Shown piece by piece: positions 54,391 to 63,389 of a stretch of 64,000 bases of DNA. The translations under genes and the position numbers were made by a program. Under the pieces are notes generated by a model. That model was not told the DNA's origin. It saw only the letters and a list, made by a program, of their open reading frames with translations, and ran no database searches. The stretch is taken from the NCBI GenBank assembly GCA_963667575.2, contig CAXXHY010000001.1, positions 1 to 64,000 on the forward strand, in the 5' to 3' direction. Numbering within the stretch: position 1 is the first letter of the stretch; every line of letters begins with the position of its first letter. Origin of the DNA: G963665495 sp963667575 (GTDB taxonomy: Bacteria > Desulfobacterota > Desulfovibrionia > Desulfovibrionales > Desulfovibrionaceae).

Positions 54391-55221
54391 CTACTTCTCA
54401 CCACGTCGTTTGACGATCAGCTTTCCGGAAGATTTCTTTCTGTCGCGCGTCTTGTAACCCTTAGTCGGAATACCCCAAGGAGTAACCGGATGGCGCCCAC
54501 CGGAGGAGCGACCTTCACCACCACCCAACGGGTGATCGACAGGGTTCATGGCAACACCGCGGACTTTGGGCCTTTTGCCTTTCCAACGATTGCGACCGGC
54601 CTTACCAATGGAGATATTTTCATGGTCAAGATTGCCTACCTGACCAATGGTGGCGCAACAGCTGGCAAGCACCTTGCGCACTTCACCCGAGGGGAGACGC
54701 AGCAAAGCATATTTGCCTTCTTTCGCGATCACCTGTGCATATGTTCCCGCTGCACGACAGAACTGTCCACCGTTGCCGGGACGCAGTTCGATGTTGTGAA
54801 TAATCGAACCAACAGGAATACGCGTGATTTTCAGCGCATTGCCGGGCTTGATATCAACATTGTCGCCAGCCTGGACCACATCACCCTGCTTCAGACCGAC
54901 AGGAGCAAGTATATAGCTCTTTTCACCGTCGGCGTAATACAGGAGCGCAATACGGGCGCTACGGTTGGGATCATATTCAATATGGGCAATCTTGGCAGGG
55001 ATGTCAGTCTTCTGCCGCTTGAAATCAATCACGCGATACAGACGCTTATGTCCACCGCCACGACGCCGGCTAGTAACGCGACCATAGTTGTTACGGCCGC
55101 TTTTCTTTGTCAGCCCGATGGTCAAAGACCGTTCGGACTCTGCCCGGGTCACTTCTTCAAAAGAGGAAACAGACTGGAATCTGCGTCCGGGCGAAGTCGG
55201 TTTAAGTTTACGCACCGCCAT
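54391..55221 (-). CDS. rplB: 50S ribosomal protein L2
   Basis: 276 aa. Conserved RVTSRRRGGGHKRLYRVIDF and the C-terminal rRNA-binding loop MNPVDHPLGGGEGRSSGGRH near the peptidyl-transferase centre. Two bases after rplW. Confidence 0.98.
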   Translation of the reverse strand: MAVRKLKPTSPGRRFQSVSSFEEVTRAESERSLTIGLTKKSGRNNYGRVTSRRRGGGHKRLYRVIDFKRQKTDIPAKIAHIEYDPNRSARIALLYYADGEKSYILAPVGLKQGDVVQAGDNVDIKPGNALKITRIPVGSIIHNIELRPGNGGQFCRAAGTYAQVIAKEGKYALLRLPSGEVRKVLASCCATIGQVGNLDHENISIGKAGRNRWKGKRPKVRGVAMNPVDHPLGGGEGRSSGGRHPVTPWGIPTKGYKTRDRKKSSGKLIVKRRGEK

Positions 55222-55223
55222 GG

Positions 55224-55514
55224 CTAGACTCCTTCAAAAAACTCAATTTTATCGCCGGGCGCCAAAGTAACATACGCTTTTTTGTGACCAGGCATTTTTC
55301 CAACCACACGGCCAAAGCGCTTGCGACGCAAGGGGCGGCGCCTGATAACATTCACGTTTTCCACATGAACGCTAAAAGCTTTTTCCACGGCGCGCTTGAT
55401 TTCTATCTTGTTGGCATCCGGATGGACATAGAAAACCACCTGATTGGAGGTTTCTTTGACATCGGTCGCCTTTTCAGAAATCAGCGGCTTGATCAAAATC
55501 TGTGTATAATCCAT
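55224..55514 (-). CDS. rplW: 50S ribosomal protein L23
   Basis: 96 aa: PLISEKATDVKETSNQVVFY, HPDANKIEIKRAVEKAFSVH. Tunnel-exit docking site for trigger factor. Between rplD and rplB. Confidence 0.96.
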   Translation of the reverse strand: MDYTQILIKPLISEKATDVKETSNQVVFYVHPDANKIEIKRAVEKAFSVHVENVNVIRRRPLRRKRFGRVVGKMPGHKKAYVTLAPGDKIEFFEGV

Positions 55515-55544
55515 TGTCCTAGTTCCTTGACTGCAAAAACGGCA

Positions 55545-56180
55545 TTAACGTGCCGGAGTTTTGCTCAGCCGCTCTTGTACGGATGCGGCCGTGGATTGAT
55601 CCATGACCAGTTGCTGGTGTGCGAGCACGTCGTACACGTTGAGCTTTTCCTGAGTCACCACGGTCAAACCGGGAATATTACGAGCCGAAAGAGAGAGATT
55701 ATTATCCACTTTCTCTAAAACAATCAAGGCTTTTTTTAAGCCAAGATTATCGGCAATATCTTTGAACAGTTTGGTCTTGATCTCAGACAGCTCCAGCTTG
55801 TCCACAATCGTGAGCTTTTCACTGGAAAGACGAGAGCTTAACGCCATTTTCATGGCCAGCTGACGCACTTTCTTGTTGACTTTGAAGCCATAGTCACGGG
55901 GCTGCGGACCGAAGACCGTGGCACCGTGGCGCCACAGCGGAGAACGGGTCGTACCGGCGCGTGCGCGTCCGGTGCCCTTCTGCCGCCAGGGTTTGCGTCC
56001 GCCGCCAGTGATAAGAGCCCTGTTCTTGGTGGCGTGAGTTCCAGAGCGAAGTCCGGCACGATGCTGACGGACAACGAGATGAAGTATTTCAGGCTTCACC
56101 TCAACCTCAAAGACCTCAGGAGCCAGGGTGAGCTCGCCAACTTCCTTACTGGACTGGTCGATAATTTTTACAACAGCCAT
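55545..56180 (-). CDS. rplD: 50S ribosomal protein L4
   Basis: 211 aa. The tunnel loop is conserved (ALITGGGRKPWRQKGTGRAR). In gamma-proteobacteria L4 also represses the S10 operon; that cannot be judged here. Follows rplC by 12 bp. Confidence 0.97.
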   Translation of the reverse strand: MAVVKIIDQSSKEVGELTLAPEVFEVEVKPEILHLVVRQHRAGLRSGTHATKNRALITGGGRKPWRQKGTGRARAGTTRSPLWRHGATVFGPQPRDYGFKVNKKVRQLAMKMALSSRLSSEKLTIVDKLELSEIKTKLFKDIADNLGLKKALIVLEKVDNNLSLSARNIPGLTVVTQEKLNVYDVLAHQQLVMDQSTAASVQERLSKTPAR

Positions 56181-56192
56181 ATTCGCTTCTCC

Positions 56193-56819
56193 CTAGCCGT
56201 GCTTGCGTACCATGATCAGGCCGTTTTTAGGTCCGGGCACCGCACCTCTGATAATCAGAATGTTGTCCTCAAGGCGGACATCAACGACTTCGAGGTTGAT
56301 CGAGGTAATCTGTTTACTGCCCATATGACCGGGCATTTTCTTGCCTTTGAATACTTTGCCCGGAAAAGTGGCGTTTCCGATGGAACCAGGAGAACGGTGC
56401 ACTTTTTCGTGACCGTGGCTCGCTGGCATACCGCCAAAGTTCCAGCGCTTCATTACGCCTTGGAATCCTTTACCCTTGCTGGTGCCGGTGACCTTTACTT
56501 TCTCACCGGGAGTGAACATCGCCACGGTGATTTCCTGGCCGACCTCATATTCACCTACATTGGGTACGCGAAATTCCTTCAGGAAACGGTACAAACCTTT
56601 GCCTGCCTTGCTCATATGTCCGGAAGCCGGTTTGTTCACCTTGCGTTCGGGCAGTTCGTCAAAACCGACCTGCAACGCGGTGTACCCATCCTTTTCCTCA
56701 TCCTTGATCTGGATAACAGGACACGGACCAGCGGCCACAACCGTACAAGGTACGGCGGTGCCATCACTGTTGAATATCCGGGTCATACCCAGTTTGCGTC
56801 CCAAGATGCCGATAGCCAT
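56193..56819 (-). CDS. rplC: 50S ribosomal protein L3
   Basis: 208 aa bacterial L3: MAIGILGRKLGMTRIFNSDG, GTSKGKGFQGVMKRWNFGGM, SHGHEKVHRSPGSIGNATFP. Early 50S assembly protein. Follows rpsJ. Confidence 0.97.
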   Translation of the reverse strand: MAIGILGRKLGMTRIFNSDGTAVPCTVVAAGPCPVIQIKDEEKDGYTALQVGFDELPERKVNKPASGHMSKAGKGLYRFLKEFRVPNVGEYEVGQEITVAMFTPGEKVKVTGTSKGKGFQGVMKRWNFGGMPASHGHEKVHRSPGSIGNATFPGKVFKGKKMPGHMGSKQITSINLEVVDVRLEDNILIIRGAVPGPKNGLIMVRKHG

Positions 56820-56831
56820 TTTTTTCTCTCA

Positions 56832-57149
56832 CTACAGTTTAATTTCTACATCAACGCCTGCAGGCAAGCTCAATTTACCAAGGGCATCAACGGTCTGCTG
56901 AGTAGGCTCGAGAATATCGAGCAAACGTTTGTGGATACGCATTTCGAACTGTTCGCGCGATTTTTTGTCCACATGTACGCTACGGTTGACCGTGTACTTA
57001 TGAATGTTCGTGGGCAGAGGAATGGGGCCAGCAATGCCGGCTCCCGTATTTTTTGCCGTATCCACTATTTCCGCAACAGCCTTATCCAGGGTACGGAAAT
57101 CATATGCCTTGAGCTTGATGCGAATGCGATCGCTACTGACGGTGGTCAT
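56832..57149 (-). CDS. rpsJ: 30S ribosomal protein S10
   Basis: 105 aa: IRIKLKAYDFRTLDKAVAEI, GPIPLPTNIHKYTVNRSVHV, KSREQFEMRIHKRLLDILEP. Also the NusE transcription factor in antitermination. Starts 6 bp after tuf, so S10 genes are continuous with the str genes. Confidence 0.97.
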   Translation of the reverse strand: MTTVSSDRIRIKLKAYDFRTLDKAVAEIVDTAKNTGAGIAGPIPLPTNIHKYTVNRSVHVDKKSREQFEMRIHKRLLDILEPTQQTVDALGKLSLPAGVDVEIKL

Positions 57150-57155
57150 AATACC

Positions 57156-58349
57156 TTACTCCTCAATCTCGGAAACAACGCCGGCGCCAACGGTACGTCC
57201 GCCTTCACGGATAGCAAAACGAAGACCGGGCTCCATGGCGATGGGGGCGATCAGCTCAACACCAAAAGTGGCATTATCGCCAGGCATAACCATTTCCACA
57301 CCTTCTGCCAGGGAAATCACGCCAGTGATATCCGTGGTACGGAAGTAAAACTGCGGACGGTAGCCAGTGAAGAAAGGAGTGTGGCGTCCGCCTTCGTCCT
57401 TGGAAAGGACATACACTTCTGCTTTAAATTTGCGGTGCGGAGTGATCGAACCGGGCGCGGCAAGAACCTGGCCACGTTCGACGTCTTCACGCTTGATACC
57501 ACGAAGCAGAGCACCGACATTATCACCGGCCTGGCCCTGATCGAGCAGCTTGCGGAACATTTCCACACCAGTGCAGGTGGTCTTGACGGTTTTCTTGATG
57601 CCGATGATTTCGACTTCGTCACCAACCTTGATGATACCGCGTTCGACACGACCGGTAACAACAGTACCACGGCCGGAGATGCTGAATACATCTTCGATGG
57701 GCATCAGGAAGGGTTTGTCGATATCGCGCTGGGGCTCGGGGATGTAGTCATCACAAGCATCCATGAGCTCGAAAATGCACTTGGCTTCGTCGCTGTTAGG
57801 ATCATCGGACTCGAGAGCCTTCAGAGCGCTACCCTTGATGACAGGAATGTCATCGCCGGGGAAGCCGTACTTGCTCAGCAGTTCGCGAACTTCAAGTTCA
57901 ACGAGTTCGAGCAGCTCTTCATCGTCAACCAGATCCACTTTGTTCAGAAACACAACCAGGGAAGGCACACCAACCTGACGAGCGAGCAGAATGTGCTCAC
58001 GAGTCTGAGGCATGGGACCGTCGGTGGCGGCGACGACGATGATACCACCGTCCATCTGTGCAGCGCCAGTGATCATGTTTTTGATGTAGTCGGCGTGACC
58101 GGGGCAGTCTACGTGTGCGTAGTGCCGTTTGTCGGTCTGATACTCGACGTGAGCGGTGGCGATGGTGATACCGCGTTCTTTTTCTTCAGGGGCTTTATCG
58201 ATTTCATCGAAGGCTACGAATTCCGCGCCGCCCTTCAGAGAAAGCATCTTTGTAATCGCCGCGGTCAAAGTGGTTTTGCCGTGGTCGATGTGACCGACGG
58301 TACCGATATTAACGTGCGGCTTACTCCGTTCAAATTTAGCCTTGGCCAT
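57156..58349 (-). CDS. tuf: Elongation factor Tu
   Basis: 397 aa GTPase that brings aminoacyl-tRNA to the ribosome. P-loop GHIDHGKTTLTAAITKM, switch II DCPGHADYIKNMITGAAQMD, G4 NKVDLVDDEELL, and the C-terminal barrel end ELIAPIAMEPGLRFAIREGG. Only one tuf copy is in this window. Between fusA (16 bp) and rpsJ. Confidence 0.99.
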   Translation of the reverse strand: MAKAKFERSKPHVNIGTVGHIDHGKTTLTAAITKMLSLKGGAEFVAFDEIDKAPEEKERGITIATAHVEYQTDKRHYAHVDCPGHADYIKNMITGAAQMDGGIIVVAATDGPMPQTREHILLARQVGVPSLVVFLNKVDLVDDEELLELVELEVRELLSKYGFPGDDIPVIKGSALKALESDDPNSDEAKCIFELMDACDDYIPEPQRDIDKPFLMPIEDVFSISGRGTVVTGRVERGIIKVGDEVEIIGIKKTVKTTCTGVEMFRKLLDQGQAGDNVGALLRGIKREDVERGQVLAAPGSITPHRKFKAEVYVLSKDEGGRHTPFFTGYRPQFYFRTTDITGVISLAEGVEMVMPGDNATFGVELIAPIAMEPGLRFAIREGGRTVGAGVVSEIEE

Positions 58350-58365
58350 AACTAACTCCCAACTG

Positions 58366-60435
58366 CTAGGTTCTTTTAATTATCTCTTCGGCAAGCGACG
58401 CCGGGACCTTTTCATAATGATCGAACTGCATGGTAAACGTCGCGCGACCCTGCGTACGGGAACGCAGATCCGTGGCGTAACCAAACATCTCCGAAAGTGG
58501 TACGTGGCAGTCAACAACCTGCGCTCCTGCGCGCGCCTCCATACTGGAAACTTTGCCGCGCCGGCTGTTCAGGTCGCCCATAACGTCGCCCAGGTACTCT
58601 TCAGGTGTAACGACTTCCACGGCCATGACGGGCTCAAGCAACACAGGCGAGGCCTTTTTGCAAGCGTCTTTGACGGCCATGGAACCTGTGATGTAGAACG
58701 CCTGCTCAGAGGAGTCCACATCATGGTACGAACCGAAAACAAGATTAACTTTGACATCGACAACAGGGAAACCTGCAAGCGTACCGCTCTTCAGGGCGTC
58801 CTGAATACCTTTGTCAATGGCCGGAATATATTCTTTCGGGATAACGCCACCGGTGATGGAGTTCACGAACTCATACCCCTTCTCGGGGTTGGGCTCGACT
58901 TCAATCACAGCATGTCCGTATTGACCGCGGCCACCACTCTGTTTGGCGTATTTCGTATCACTTTTCGCCGGAGTCTGAATGGTTTCGCGGTAGGCGACCT
59001 GCGGCTTACCGACGTTGGCGTTAACACCAAATTCACGGATGAGACGGTCTACAATAATTTCCAGATGTAGTTCGCCCATTCCGGCAATAAGAGTCTGATT
59101 GGTTTCTTCATCGCCCTTTACCCGGAAAGACGGATCTTCCTTGGCGAGCTTTGCCAGGGCAGTCGACAGAGCATCTCTATCGGCCTTGGACTTGGGCTCA
59201 ATGGCGACTTCAATAACCGGATCAGGAATATCCATGGATTCCAGCTCGACCTCTTTGCCGATATCACAAAGAGTATCACCGGTAGCCGTGTACTTCATGC
59301 CAACAGCTGCGACAATATCACCAGCACCAGCCCATTTGATTTCTTCACGCTTGTTGGCGTGCATTTTCAGCAAACGGCCGAGGCGCTCTTTTTTGCCGGA
59401 CTTCGCGTTGACAACAGTAACACCGGATTCCAGATGACCGGAGTAAATCCTCAAGAAGGTCAGGTGACCGATGAAAGGATCGGAAGCCAGCTTGAAGGCC
59501 AGTGCAGCAAGAGGCTTGTCGTCATCACACGGACATTCGATTTCTTTGTCAGTGCCGGGAACAGTACCCTTGATAACGGCAACTTCGTCAGGTGAAGGCA
59601 GAAAATCAACCACAGCATCCAGCAAAGGCTGTACGCCCTTGTTTTTGAAAGCCGTGCCGCAAAGAACGGGAACGAGTTTCAAGTTGATGGTGGCTTTACG
59701 CAATCCGGCGATGATTTCTTCAGGAGTCAGCTCTTCGCCGCCAAGGTATTTTTCAAGCAGAGCTTCATCTTCTTCGGCGATAGCTTCGAGCATTTCCAAA
59801 CGCATGGTTTCGTACTGATCGAGGTATGCTTCGGGAATCTCTTCTTCAGTATAATGTGCACCCATGGTCTCATCATCGAAAAGAATGGCTTTGCCCTTGA
59901 TCAGGTCAACCATTCCGCGGAATTCATCTTCCACACCGATGGGGATCTGCAGGGGAATAACCTTCGCCTTGAGGCGGGTCTTCATCATTTCTACACAGCG
60001 GAAGAAATCAGCTCCGATGCGGTCCATCTTATTGACGAAACACATACGGGGGACGTGATAGCGGTCAGCCTGACGCCAGACTGTTTCAGTCTGGGGTTCA
60101 ACTCCAGCAACGGCATCAAAGACTGCGACGGCGCCATCGAGGACCCTGAGTGCACGTTCCACTTCAATCGTGAAGTCAACGTGACCAGGAGTGTCGATTA
60201 TGTTTATGCGGTGTTCCCGCCAGAAACATGTTGTTGCCGCCGACGTAATCGTGATGCCCCTCTCCTGTTCCTGAACCATCCAGTCCATGGTGGCTTGACC
60301 GTCATGGACTTCGCCGATTTTGTGCGACACGCCGGTATAATAAAGAATACGTTCGGTAGTTGTTGTCTTGCCCGCATCAATGTGAGCCATAATACCGATG
60401 TTTCTTTGCTTTGGAATAGGGACAACTCTGGCCAC
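58366..60435 (-). CDS. fusA: Elongation factor G (canonical)
   Basis: 689 aa translocase GTPase. P-loop MAHIDAGKTTTTERILYYTG, switch II DTPGHVDFTIEVERALRVLD, G4 FVNKMDRIGADF, domain IV tip and GMGELHLEIIVDRLIREFGV. Located in the str operon (rpsL-rpsG-fusA-tuf). It is intact, unlike the EF-G-like paralogue at 9325-11387, which therefore is not the sole EF-G. Confidence 0.99.
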   Translation of the reverse strand: MARVVPIPKQRNIGIMAHIDAGKTTTTERILYYTGVSHKIGEVHDGQATMDWMVQEQERGITITSAATTCFWREHRINIIDTPGHVDFTIEVERALRVLDGAVAVFDAVAGVEPQTETVWRQADRYHVPRMCFVNKMDRIGADFFRCVEMMKTRLKAKVIPLQIPIGVEDEFRGMVDLIKGKAILFDDETMGAHYTEEEIPEAYLDQYETMRLEMLEAIAEEDEALLEKYLGGEELTPEEIIAGLRKATINLKLVPVLCGTAFKNKGVQPLLDAVVDFLPSPDEVAVIKGTVPGTDKEIECPCDDDKPLAALAFKLASDPFIGHLTFLRIYSGHLESGVTVVNAKSGKKERLGRLLKMHANKREEIKWAGAGDIVAAVGMKYTATGDTLCDIGKEVELESMDIPDPVIEVAIEPKSKADRDALSTALAKLAKEDPSFRVKGDEETNQTLIAGMGELHLEIIVDRLIREFGVNANVGKPQVAYRETIQTPAKSDTKYAKQSGGRGQYGHAVIEVEPNPEKGYEFVNSITGGVIPKEYIPAIDKGIQDALKSGTLAGFPVVDVKVNLVFGSYHDVDSSEQAFYITGSMAVKDACKKASPVLLEPVMAVEVVTPEEYLGDVMGDLNSRRGKVSSMEARAGAQVVDCHVPLSEMFGYATDLRSRTQGRATFTMQFDHYEKVPASLAEEIIKRT

Positions 60436-60448
60436 GTTCTACTCTCCC

Positions 60449-60919
60449 TTACCAACGATAATGAGCGAAGGCCTTGTTGGCCTCTGCCATCCGATGAGTA
60501 TCTTCTCGTTTCTTAACAGCGCCACCACGATTATTGAAAGCATCCAGCAACTCGGCAGAGAGTCTTCTGGTCATGCCCTTTTCACCGCGATTACGCGAGT
60601 ATGTTATCATCCAGCGAATAGCCAAAGACACTTGTCTGTCCGGCCTCACTTCCATAGGCACCTGGTAGGTGGCGCCACCAACACGGCGGGCCTTGACTTC
60701 CATGTGCGGTTTGACATTGTCCAATGCTTTTTCAAAAGCTTTCAGAGCATCTTCGCTGGTCTTCTGCGCAAGATCCTCCAGCGCTGCGTAAAAAATGCGT
60801 TCCGCAGTGCTTCTCTTTCCGTCCAGCATGAGTCGGTTGATGAACTTCGCCACCAAACGGCTCTGATAGATCGGATCAGAGATGACTTCCCTTTTAGAGA
60901 CTGGTCCTTTACGAGGCAT
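60449..60919 (-). CDS. rpsG: 30S ribosomal protein S7
   Basis: 156 aa: MPRKGPVSKREVISDPIYQS, VGGATYQVPMEVRPDRQVSL, KGMTRRLSAELLDAFNNRGG. Organises the 30S head. 13 bp before fusA. Confidence 0.97.
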   Translation of the reverse strand: MPRKGPVSKREVISDPIYQSRLVAKFINRLMLDGKRSTAERIFYAALEDLAQKTSEDALKAFEKALDNVKPHMEVKARRVGGATYQVPMEVRPDRQVSLAIRWMITYSRNRGEKGMTRRLSAELLDAFNNRGGAVKKREDTHRMAEANKAFAHYRW

Positions 60920-60937
60920 CGTGTAACCCTCTCATCC

Positions 60938-61309
60938 TTATTTAGGCCGCTTGGCGCCGTATTTCGAACGCCCCCGACGACGATCCTGCACGCCGGCGGT
61001 ATCCAAGGTACCTCTGATTATATGATAACGAACACCAGGAAGGTCTTTTACACGGCCGCCGCGGATCATTACCACGGAGTGCTCTTGCAGGTTGTGACCT
61101 TCACCGGGAATGTAAGCAGTCACCTCAATGCCATTGGTCAGGCGCACGCGCGCTACCTTACGCAAAGCCGAGTTAGGCTTTTTAGGCGTAGTGGTGTACA
61201 CGCGAGTGCAAACACCGCGGCGCTGGGGACATGCTTGCAAAGCAGGCGTTTTCTTTCTTTTCAATACTTCAGCCCGCTCTTTACGCACCAGCTGATTGAT
61301 AGTCGGCAT
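60938..61309 (-). CDS. rpsL: 30S ribosomal protein S12
   Basis: 123 aa from ATG 61309 (MPTINQLVRKERAEVLKRKK), with GGAGGG upstream; the longer frame to 61384 crosses the promoter and is rejected. The decoding loops TTTPKKPNSALRKVARVRL and GGRVKDLPGVRYHIIRG show the usual streptomycin-sensitive Lys residues. First gene of the superoperon. Confidence 0.97.
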   Translation of the reverse strand: MPTINQLVRKERAEVLKRKKTPALQACPQRRGVCTRVYTTTPKKPNSALRKVARVRLTNGIEVTAYIPGEGHNLQEHSVVMIRGGRVKDLPGVRYHIIRGTLDTAGVQDRRRGRSKYGAKRPK

Positions 61310-61718
61310 GCATCCCTCCAAAAAAACAAAAATATATATGTTGCAAAGACGCAGAGTTTTAGCTAACCGGCCTCCCCTTGTCAAGCGATGTCACCCAAAA
61401 AATACAAAGATTTTTTGGAAGACCGGTTTACCTGCTCTGCCATCCAGGCAATCTAGATTATTTCTTCAATTTTTCCAACGATATTAGAATCTACCTGACT
61501 GACATCACTTGTATCCTTGAGTCAAGATAATTTTGATACCTTATCACTCGGAAGCCTTTATGCCCAGTTTTATTTGCCCGTTTCCAAAATTTTTTTTATG
61601 CTTTTCTCCCCTTCTTTTCGCTTTACCTCTTTGTCACCTTTTCTTTATCCTTCTTTTCTATTGTCTGATGCCTCTTTTCAGCTCTTTGACCTGACAACCT
61701 CATAACGTTAGCCATCTC
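61310..61718. other. Divergent intergenic region of the ribosomal superoperon and a glycosyltransferase gene
   Basis: 409 bp, T-rich on the plus strand towards the right. It holds the rpsL promoter (61356-61384). No clear promoter or ribosome site for the plus-strand glycosyltransferase was found. Confidence 0.5.
61356..61384 (-). promoter_or_regulatory. Sigma-70 promoter for the rpsL-led superoperon
   Basis: On the minus strand a consensus -35 TTGACA (61384-61379) is followed after 17 bp by TAAAAC (61361-61356), about 45 bp before the rpsL ATG. Confidence 0.6.
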
Positions 61719-62834
61719 ATGAAAATACTCCAAGTCATCAACGTACGCTGGTATAATGCCACAGCCTGGTATGCTCTTTTTCAGGCCAGACTGTTGCAGG
61801 AAAATGGCCATCAGGTATCCATCCTTGCCCTTCCGGATTCTCCTGCCGCCAAGAAAGCGCTCGCCTGGAAATTACCTCTGCGTACATTGCAATTGAATAC
61901 CGCCAATCCCCTGAAACAACCTGCTTTATACAAATCTCTTCTTGAGCTGCTCAAACACGAGCAACCAGATATCGTTAATTGTCACCGGGGCGAAGCGTTC
62001 GTGCTGTTCGGAATTCTGCAAAAGCAACTCAGAACTTTCTGTCTCGTGAGAACCCGTGGAGATCAGCGTCCTGCCAAAAACAACCTGATCAATCGATGGC
62101 TGTACGGGAATGTTGCGGATGCGGTCATTGCCACCAACAACACCACTACGAATCATCTGATTTCTGAATTACGAATTCCTTCCAGCAGGATTTACTGCGT
62201 ACGAGGTGGAGCTGACACGCGCATTTTTCATTTCGATCCCATGGAACGCGAGCGCATCCGTTTCGAATTCGGCTATTCCGTCACCGACAAAGTCATCGGA
62301 CTTGTGGGAAGATTCGACAGGGTCAAAGGACAACTGGAAAGCATCAGAGCCCTTGCCCAATTGAAGCAACGCGGCTACACCTCCGCCCGTCTATTATTGA
62401 TAGGCTTTGAAACCGCCACCAAACAGGCTGAGGTGGAAGCCTGGATACGCGAATACGGATTGCAATCCGAAGTTCGTATTACCGGCTTTCGTGACGATAT
62501 GGCCGCGTGTATTTCAGCCCTGGACATAGGCGTGGTAAGCTCGCTCTGGTCTGAGGCCATTGCCCGTGCCGCTTTTGAAGTCATGGCCTGCGGACGCCCC
62601 TTGATTGGCACCACCGTCGGCGTTCTTCCCGATCTGCTCTCACCTCAAGCCCTGGTACCTCCGGGGGATCACGAAGCTCTGGCGCTCAAGCTGGAACAAC
62701 TGCTCAACAGCGAACCTCTGTTGCGCTCACTCCTCTCCGAGCAGTGCTCCTCAATATCCCAGCACACTGAGACCTGTTTTTATGATCAGAGCATACGTAT
62801 TTTTCAGTCTGTCCTCGAGAGTCATTCCAAGTGA
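61719..62834 (+). CDS. Glycosyltransferase family 4 protein
   Basis: 371 aa GT-B fold enzyme. The N-terminal acceptor domain starts MKILQVINVRWYNATAWYAL. The C-terminal donor domain has VIGLVGRFDRVKGQ, LLLIGFETATKQAEVEAWIR, ITGFRDDMAACISALDIGVV and SLWSEAIARAAFEVMACGRP, with the catalytic EX7E-type acidic residue in the last. Sugar and acceptor are unknown; lipopolysaccharide core or O-chain synthesis is a reasonable guess because such genes often stand alone in this group. No good ribosome-binding site is seen before the ATG. Confidence 0.85.
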   Translation: MKILQVINVRWYNATAWYALFQARLLQENGHQVSILALPDSPAAKKALAWKLPLRTLQLNTANPLKQPALYKSLLELLKHEQPDIVNCHRGEAFVLFGILQKQLRTFCLVRTRGDQRPAKNNLINRWLYGNVADAVIATNNTTTNHLISELRIPSSRIYCVRGGADTRIFHFDPMERERIRFEFGYSVTDKVIGLVGRFDRVKGQLESIRALAQLKQRGYTSARLLLIGFETATKQAEVEAWIREYGLQSEVRITGFRDDMAACISALDIGVVSSLWSEAIARAAFEVMACGRPLIGTTVGVLPDLLSPQALVPPGDHEALALKLEQLLNSEPLLRSLLSEQCSSISQHTETCFYDQSIRIFQSVLESHSK

Positions 62835-62925
62835 ATCCTGAAAAAAAGTTATTTTTATCTATTCAAAACCATTTTTTTCTTGCCATCTTTCCTTCAGTGC
62901 TGTAGTCTTTTTCTTACCCCCCCGT

Positions 62926-62994
62926 GAGCCCGGCGGTATCCTCCATTTGGAATTTCCATTTGAGGTTTAACCATTTCCGTCGGGCTCTTTTTTT
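62926..62994 (+). terminator. Long terminator hairpin, possible small RNA end
   Basis: GAGCCCGGCGG (62926-62936) pairs with CCGTCGGGCTC (62977-62987), followed by seven T. The interior can fold further (CCTC/GAGG and TGGAA/TTCCA). At about 60 nt it is much longer than the other terminators here and lies 92 bp after the stop codon. Confidence 0.75.
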
Positions 62995-63268
62995 ATTTTT
63001 ATCGACACAACAAGCTTCCACTCTTTTCTCTTTTTTATAATTTATATTATTTTTAACATGTAATTTCAAGATATTATACCATCACATTGAATTACATTGC
63101 TGGATATTCACATCCTAGACCAAATATTTCATACTATTTTCTCCAAATAATTTTCCTACCTCCTTATGAATATCTGAAGCTAAAATTACTATCTTTAAAT
63201 AATTTCATATTTTGATATTGAATTTATTATTCTATATTTTATGATATTTATATAATCAATAAACTACT

Positions 63269-63364
63269 CAGCATGCGCAGCTTGTGCTGACTGATGAATT
63301 TTGAAATATTCAATCAGGAACTGTTCGCTCCTTGGCAAACAGTTCGCTATGGGCTACTAGACCC
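63269..63364 (+). ncRNA. Chain of hairpins upstream of the RdgC-like gene
   Basis: Consecutive stems: CAGCA/TGCTG (63269-63289), CTGAT/ATCAG (63291-63317), GAACTGTT/AACAGTTC (63318-63345) and GGG/CCC (63351-63364). They end about 15 nt before the AAAGGAG ribosome site. A structured leader or small RNA is possible; no known class is recognised. Confidence 0.35.
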
Positions 63365-63389
63365 GCAACACGTTTTAAAGGAGTCATCT

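Larger units (their letters stand above)
62835..63389. other. Intergenic region with long hairpin and leader hairpins
   Basis: 555 bp between the glycosyltransferase and the RdgC-like gene. It contains a long terminator-like hairpin (62926-62994), a very AT-rich middle and a series of hairpins right before the RdgC-like gene (63269-63364). No gene is seen. Confidence 0.5.

Noticed and set aside
55926..58355. 809-residue open frame antisense to rplD, rplC, rpsJ and tuf
   Set aside because: Spans several real ribosomal genes on the other strand and has no recognisable motif; shadow frame.
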